NCBI RefSeq assembly: GCF_027595165.1
Contig: NZ_CP097291.1
Coordinates: forward strand, 2,294,001-2,358,000
DNA: 64,000 bases
Direction: 5' to 3'
From: Providencia sp. PROV188
GTDB lineage: Bacteria; Pseudomonadota; Gammaproteobacteria; Enterobacterales; Enterobacteriaceae
Position 1 is the first letter of the stretch. Each line of letters begins with the position of its first letter. This document shows, piece after piece, positions 59,549 to 64,000 of the stretch. Below the pieces are notes generated by a model. The model searched no databases. It was given only the letters and a program-made list of their open reading frames with translations, and had not been told where the DNA came from. Position numbers and translations under genes: made by a program.

Positions 59549-59992
59549 TTACTGCGGATGACGATTGCTGATTTTAATAACTTCACTAGGACCTTTAACT
59601 GCGCGACGTGAACGGATTGGAGTCCAATCGAGTGCACCAACGCGGATCAGATAAAATAATCCCGCCAACAATACCAAGATAAAAATAGCGGCTTCGATGA
59701 AACCGACCCATCCCGCTTCGCGGATGGCGACAGACCATGCAAATAAGAACATAGCCTCCACATCGAAGATCACGAAAAACATCGCGACCAAGTAAAACTT
59801 GGCTGACATACGAAGACGAGCACTACCGACAGAGTCAATACCTGACTCGTAGGGAACATGTTTTGTTCTGGCTTTAGCGCGGCTACCCAAGAAATGACCT
59901 GCGGTCAACATGAAAGCGCAAAGACCAATAGCGCCGAGAAGGAATATAGCAAAGCCCCAGTTATGGGCTAACTCTAGGATTGATGTAGACAT
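59549..59992 (-). CDS. nuoA: NADH-quinone oxidoreductase subunit A
   Basis: NuoA is a three-helix membrane subunit of complex I near the quinone channel and the first gene of the 13-gene operon. The 147-residue protein has the conserved loop [20 protein letters not shown] and the acidic helix [20 protein letters not shown]. It starts at ATG 59992 with a weak binding site (CGAG). Confidence 0.97.
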   Translation of the reverse strand: MSTSILELAHNWGFAIFLLGAIGLCAFMLTAGHFLGSRAKARTKHVPYESGIDSVGSARLRMSAKFYLVAMFFVIFDVEAMFLFAWSVAIREAGWVGFIEAAIFILVLLAGLFYLIRVGALDWTPIRSRRAVKGPSEVIKISNRHPQ

Positions 59993-60629
59993 ACTCGTTG
60001 CTTACTCATTACTTATGGCACTTAACTGCTCTTTTTATAACACGGCAGTATTGCACCACAATTGCCCAGTTAATCGAGAAGAAAGACTAAAATTGACCTC
60101 TAAACTAAAAGATCCCCCAAACTAAAATCAGCCTGACGACTGCTGTTTGGTTTGCCCTTCTCTCACTACATTTTATTTTGCTCAAATGAGACAAAATAAC
60201 CGTATTTATTACAAATAATTCACACGTCAAAAACATTTGTGAAACAAAAATAACTCATTAACTGCTAAAACGTGTCAGTGTTACTATACACAAATAAACA
60301 CGCAAAGTAGTCTAACTGATTATTCGCTTTTACTACACTATTATCTCAGGAAAAACCTGTCTTAACAGACGAAAAAATGTGCTTTTTATTTGATCTAACG
60401 CACAGATTTATTGAAAAAATACTCAATTTGTTTACATAACATCCGAATTTAATTTAATAAGCGATAACGAATTTTTATTCATCATGCCCACTAAGCCACT
60501 GACTACTCTCAGCTATTTTATCAATTCAGCAAATAAATTTTGTTAACGGCGTAACAAATCGTTAACTAACTAATGAATTTCATGTTATGCCATATACATC
60601 ACAATTATTTCATGCTCTTACGCGTAAAT

Positions 60630-60772
60630 CCATACTCAATAAGTGGTTAATTCGTGTGTTTTGTCACCTATTGAGCAGAAACATTGTTCACTATTTTGTC
60701 ACCTGAACTTTAAGTAAAATATCGTACTGGCAAAATCCCCTTCTTCCCCTATTAACCACTTAATGAGTATGG
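60630..60772. repeat. Element bounded by 22-bp inverted repeats
   Basis: 60630-60651 (CCATACTCAATAAGTGGTTA, then AT) is the reverse complement of 60751-60772 with one mismatch. They enclose 99 bases that include two TTTTGTCACCT copies. It could be a miniature inverted-repeat element or a paired regulator site upstream of nuo. Confidence 0.55.
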
Positions 60773-60855
60773 TCAGTAAATTTCAGTTAAAAACAATTTG
60801 ATAACAATATAAATGCGTAAAATAGTCAGGTCGGTTTTAAGGAAGATATAGATGG

Positions 60856-60894
60856 AAAAAAAAACGGCTGAGCCAGAATTAACTGACTCAGCCG
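60856..60894 (-). terminator. lrhA terminator
   Basis: A 12-base stem (CGGCTGAGTCAG / CTGGCTCAGCCG, one mismatch, 60865-60894) on the minus strand runs into nine T, 77 bases after the lrhA stop. Confidence 0.88.
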
Positions 60895-60970
60895 GATAAA
60901 CATATTTTGATTTATTTGACACTTATCTTTGATAAAAATCCTATTTTATCGATAAGGACAGTTCTCTATC

Positions 60971-61879
60971 TTATTGAGCGCCGTTCTCAACTTGTTCAGC
61001 GACAGAATAAGAGATTTTTTTGTTTTCAATTGCATTAAAAACAGTGAGCACGAAATCTTTTTGCTCATCCGCATTTTTATATAGCCAGTACTGAATATCT
61101 GGTAAACGAGGTAAGCCATCTGACTCGCCTAAAACACGCAGATCCGCATTTTGCATTTCCATTGGACGTGCAGTTACTCCAACTTCGGCATTCACCGCTG
61201 CGCGAACAGCAGGTAATGATGCCGCTTCATAAGCCACATGCCATGGTAATCCTGCTTCATCTAATGCATGAGTACATAACTTACGGTATGGGTTAGTTTC
61301 ATCCATTACCACCAATGGGATTGGCTCATTTGGGCGTAGCTGAAAATCAGGTGCGCTGTGCCATAAAATCGGGACAGTTCTTAATGCTGTTTTTGGGTGC
61401 TGAGGAATACGACTTGTCGTTAATGCTAGATCAATTTCATGATTATCTAACATTGACTCAATAAACTGAGCACGTTTAATTCTCACTTCTACCGCGATGC
61501 GTGGAAATACGGAGGCAATACGGTTTAGTAAGAAAGGTAATAAGATATCGACGGTATCGTCGGATGCCCCGATACGCAATTCGCCATCTGCATCGTTATA
61601 AGTTAAAGATGCGGTGGCATCATCATTAGCGCGTAAAATTTGTCTCGCATAACCGAGTAATTGCAAACCGTGGGCGGTTAACAGCTTATTACGCCCGTGA
61701 CGTGCAAATAATTCACGACCAACTAATTGCTCTAAACGTTGCATCTGCTGGCTAACAGCGGACTGGGTTCGACATACTGCGGCAGCAGCAGCGGCAAAAG
61801 TGTTAAGATCAGCCACTGCGACAAATGTGCGTAGTAAATCGAGATCTAAGTTCATTATGGGACGATTGGAATTTATCAT
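60971..61879 (-). CDS. lrhA: LysR-type regulator LrhA (HexA-like)
   Basis: LrhA represses flagellar and adhesion genes in E. coli and is the counterpart of HexA in plant and insect pathogens. The 302-residue protein has the N-terminal winged helix (LDLLRTFVAVADLNTFAAAA, TQSAVSQQMQRLEQLVG) nearly identical to E. coli, then the LysR substrate domain with ARPMEMQNADLRVLG. The effector domain is less conserved. Start ATG 61879 follows AGAGA. It is divergent from alaA across 809 bases that contain an RcsAB-like box, in keeping with Rcs control of lrhA reported in E. coli. Confidence 0.94.
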   Translation of the reverse strand: MINSNRPIMNLDLDLLRTFVAVADLNTFAAAAAAVCRTQSAVSQQMQRLEQLVGRELFARHGRNKLLTAHGLQLLGYARQILRANDDATASLTYNDADGELRIGASDDTVDILLPFLLNRIASVFPRIAVEVRIKRAQFIESMLDNHEIDLALTTSRIPQHPKTALRTVPILWHSAPDFQLRPNEPIPLVVMDETNPYRKLCTHALDEAGLPWHVAYEAASLPAVRAAVNAEVGVTARPMEMQNADLRVLGESDGLPRLPDIQYWLYKNADEQKDFVLTVFNAIENKKISYSVAEQVENGAQ

Positions 61880-62262
61880 CGTACATTCTCTTTATATAAT
61901 TTTATGATACCTGGTGTTTCTGCTCTCCTCCGTGAGAATCAGCGAGTCTTAAAAATAATCCAACTTTTGCATTTCTAATCCGTAGATCTGCATTTATTGT
62001 ATTCAATACTCTATATTGCTATATCTATTTGATAATTAACTTAAACAGCTTAATTATCCAATTAGTGTTTTAAATTTCTATCAATTAAAGCGGGGTTGAT
62101 TAACGTAAAACTCAATAAGCGCGAAATAATTGAAGAAGACTAAATAGTAACATATTTAATGTAGTTGCAATTATTTTAATGTAAGCTGTTTATGTAACAT
62201 ATGATGTAAATTAACAATTTTATTAATTATCAATACACTAAACATTATAACCACGGTTTCAC

Positions 62263-62276
62263 TAAGAATATTCTCA
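62263..62276. promoter_or_regulatory. RcsAB box-like site
   Basis: TAAGAATATTCTCA differs little from the RcsAB consensus (TAAGAATATTCCTA) and is a near palindrome. It lies 384 bases upstream of lrhA and about 413 upstream of alaA. RcsB from this same window is the candidate binder. Confidence 0.6.
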
Positions 62277-62609
62277 TTAAAATAATCAATATTGCTAACA
62301 AAAAAAGTCAAAAAGCACCCAAAATGCCCCGACCAATAGTTAAATTTATTTCTAATTTAATGATTTAAGATGCAAACTTACAGAGTGATACAATTTTTGT
62401 TACTTTGTCATTATGCGACTTTTCTGCCATTTTTTTATAACTCATCCACTGACACACTCCAAAACAACGATAATTATCAGAATTAGATTCCAACTTAATA
62501 ACTATAATTGGAATCATCATCTAACTTATTCAATACTTTAAGATAGCACATATCTGATTTATGTCTAAACCAACCTTTTACACCAAAAATTATCTAGCAT
62601 CTTCAAAAG

Positions 62610-62675
62610 CTTCCGAGGGAGGAGTACAGTAGATAGTAACGCCGGAAGTCCCCTATGATTGCTAGCCCGTTAGGG
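62610..62675 (+). promoter_or_regulatory. Structured leader upstream of alaA
   Basis: Two stems precede the gene: CTTCCG (62610-62615) with CGGAAG (62643-62648), and CCCTA (62651-62655) with TAGGG (62671-62675). The first loop contains GGGAGGAG, a purine-rich ribosome-binding-like run. The second stem ends 13 bases before the ATG, so it could affect initiation. No known riboswitch class is recognised. Confidence 0.4.
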
Positions 62676-62688
62676 TAATGAGAGAACC

Positions 62689-63903
62689 ATGAATACGATA
62701 ATGAAATCCAATAAGCTTGATAATGTTTGCTATGACATTCGCGGGCCAGTTTTAAAAGAAGCTAAACGCTTAGAAGAAGAAGGCAATAAAGTCCTAAAAC
62801 TGAACATTGGTAACCCGGCACCGTTTGGCTTTGAAGCACCTGATGAGATCCTCGTTGATGTCCTGCGCAATCTGCCAAGCTCACAAGGTTACTGTGATTC
62901 TAAAGGCTTATATTCTGCGCGTAAGGCAATTGTTCAACACTACCAAGCCCGTGATATCCACGATATGACGGTTGAAGATGTTTATATTGGTAACGGTGTT
63001 TCTGAATTAATCGTTCAAGCAATGCAAGCGCTATTAAACAATGGCGATGAAATGCTGGTTCCAGCCCCTGATTATCCACTCTGGACAGCGGCTGTTTCGT
63101 TATCGGGCGGTAATGCTGTTCACTATATGTGTGATGAACAACAAGGCTGGATGCCGGATATTGACGATATCCGCAAAAAAATCAGCCCACGTACCCGCGG
63201 AATTGTCATCATCAACCCAAATAACCCAACAGGTGCGGTGTACAGCAAAGAACTATTAATGGAAATCGTCGAGATTGCTCGCCAACATAGTTTGATTATC
63301 TTTGCCGACGAAATTTACGATAAAATTCTGTATGACGATGCGCAGCACCACTCTATCGCAGCATTGGCTCCTGACTTACTGACAGTGACCTTTAACGGGT
63401 TATCAAAAACCTACCGTGTCGCAGGTTTCCGCCAAGGTTGGATGGTATTAAATGGTCCGAAAAAGCAGGCCAAAAGTTATATTGAAGGCTTAGAAATGTT
63501 AGCCTCCATGCGCTTATGCGCTAACGTGCCAATGCAACACGCTATCCAAACAGCATTAGGCGGTTACCAAAGTATCAGTGAATTTATCCAACCGGGTGGT
63601 CGTTTATATGAGCAGCGTAATCGTGCATGGGAATTGATTAACCAAATTCCTGGTGTCTCTTGTGTTAAGCCACAAGGCGCTCTGTATATGTTCCCGAAAA
63701 TTGATATTAAACGTTTTAATATCCACGATGACCAAAAAATGATCCTTGACCTGCTACTGCAAGAAAAAGTGCTATTAGTTCAGGGAACTGCATTTAACTG
63801 GCCACATCCAGACCATTTCCGTATTGTCACCCTGCCTTATGCAGATGATTTAGAAATGGCGATTACCAAGTTCGGGCGTTTCCTTAGCGGATATAAGCAG
63901 TAA
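62689..63903 (+). CDS. alaA: Alanine aminotransferase AlaA
   Basis: AlaA is the main glutamate-pyruvate aminotransferase making alanine. The 404-residue fold-type I PLP enzyme has the family sequences NVCYDIRGPVLKEAKRLEEE, NIGNPAPFGFEAPDEI and INPNNPTGAVYSKE, the Lys-containing FNGLSKTYRVAGFRQGWM (Schiff-base Lys), and the C-terminal arginine region HFRIVTLPYADD. The ATG at 62689 follows GAGAG. It lies divergent from lrhA as in E. coli and ends before a terminator. Confidence 0.97.
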   Translation: MNTIMKSNKLDNVCYDIRGPVLKEAKRLEEEGNKVLKLNIGNPAPFGFEAPDEILVDVLRNLPSSQGYCDSKGLYSARKAIVQHYQARDIHDMTVEDVYIGNGVSELIVQAMQALLNNGDEMLVPAPDYPLWTAAVSLSGGNAVHYMCDEQQGWMPDIDDIRKKISPRTRGIVIINPNNPTGAVYSKELLMEIVEIARQHSLIIFADEIYDKILYDDAQHHSIAALAPDLLTVTFNGLSKTYRVAGFRQGWMVLNGPKKQAKSYIEGLEMLASMRLCANVPMQHAIQTALGGYQSISEFIQPGGRLYEQRNRAWELINQIPGVSCVKPQGALYMFPKIDIKRFNIHDDQKMILDLLLQEKVLLVQGTAFNWPHPDHFRIVTLPYADDLEMAITKFGRFLSGYKQ

Positions 63904-63934
63904 TTAGAACATTACTAAGATTTTTGTTAGTCAA

Positions 63935-63965
63935 TAAATAGCTCCTCAGTGAGCTATTTATTTTT
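63935..63965 (+). terminator. alaA terminator
   Basis: TAAATAGCTC (63935-63944) pairs with GAGCTATTTA (63951-63960) over a six-base loop, followed by TTTTT, 31 bases after the stop. Confidence 0.88.
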
Positions 63966-64000
63966 GATAGCCTATAAAATGAAATATTACTGTTATAACT

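Larger units (their letters stand above)
59993..60970. promoter_or_regulatory. nuo upstream region
   Basis: This 978-base AT-rich stretch between nuoA and the lrhA stop holds no gene. The nuo promoters should be here; E. coli also has a long untranslated region before nuoA. It contains a 22-base inverted-repeat pair (60630-60772), direct repeats TTTTGTCACCT (60659-60669 and 60694-60704), and the lrhA terminator. Confidence 0.5.
61880..62688. promoter_or_regulatory. Divergent lrhA-alaA control region
   Basis: An 809-base AT-rich region without a gene. It holds the RcsAB-like box at 62263-62276 and the structured alaA leader at 62610-62675. Long upstream regions are usual for lrhA, which controls itself in E. 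coli. I saw no other clear sites. Confidence 0.5.

Overview
The window comes from an enteric gammaproteobacterium of the Morganellaceae, most likely Providencia. GyrA has Ser83/Glu87, as in the Proteus-Providencia group. The catalase is of the Proteus type, NuoC and NuoD are fused, a XaxAB-type toxin pair is present, and intergenic DNA is AT-rich. Gene order (rcsD-rcsB/rcsC, gyrA, ubiG, nrdAB-yfaE, men, nuo, lrhA, alaA) broadly follows the E. coli 50-52 minute region.

Positions 1 to about 14,480 are the right end of a prophage abutting the 3' end of a tRNA-Thr gene. From the left (mostly minus strand) it holds two head-region genes, a lysis cassette (spanins Rz/Rz1, SAR endolysin, pinholin), antiterminator Q, a primase/SF3 helicase and a Cro-like repressor. 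On the plus strand follow a LexA-type CI repressor, small early genes and a family A DNA polymerase. A cargo zone lies next to the tRNA: a lone membrane protein, an ANR-family regulator, and a colicin E9-like DNase bacteriocin with its immunity gene under a LexA box. The integrase is a pseudogene, and terminase, portal and major capsid genes are not in their usual place beside the lysis genes, so the element looks defective.

From 14,483 rightwards is core chromosome: tRNA-Thr and tRNA-Ser; the Rcs phosphorelay (rcsD-rcsB, convergent rcsC); gyrA; ubiG; the class Ia ribonucleotide reductase operon nrdA-nrdB-yfaE behind DnaA and NrdR boxes; dcuB and tyrP diverging from a shared region with an FNR-like site and two TyrR boxes; yfaZ; and katA. 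The menaquinone operon menFDHBCE and the 13-gene nuo operon (complex I) run leftwards and supply anaerobic and respiratory electron transport. Between them sits xaxA-xaxB, encoding a binary alpha-xenorhabdolysin-type pore-forming toxin.

The right end carries the regulator lrhA divergent from the alanine aminotransferase gene alaA. A near-consensus RcsAB box lies between them, a plausible link from the Rcs genes in this window to lrhA. The observations most worth following are the chimeric bacteriocin (E9-type nuclease on an unfamiliar receptor domain, with a changed immunity specificity helix), the XaxAB locus, the opposite-strand prophage cargo gene, a 22-bp inverted-repeat element upstream of nuo, and structured leaders or repeats with no assigned role.
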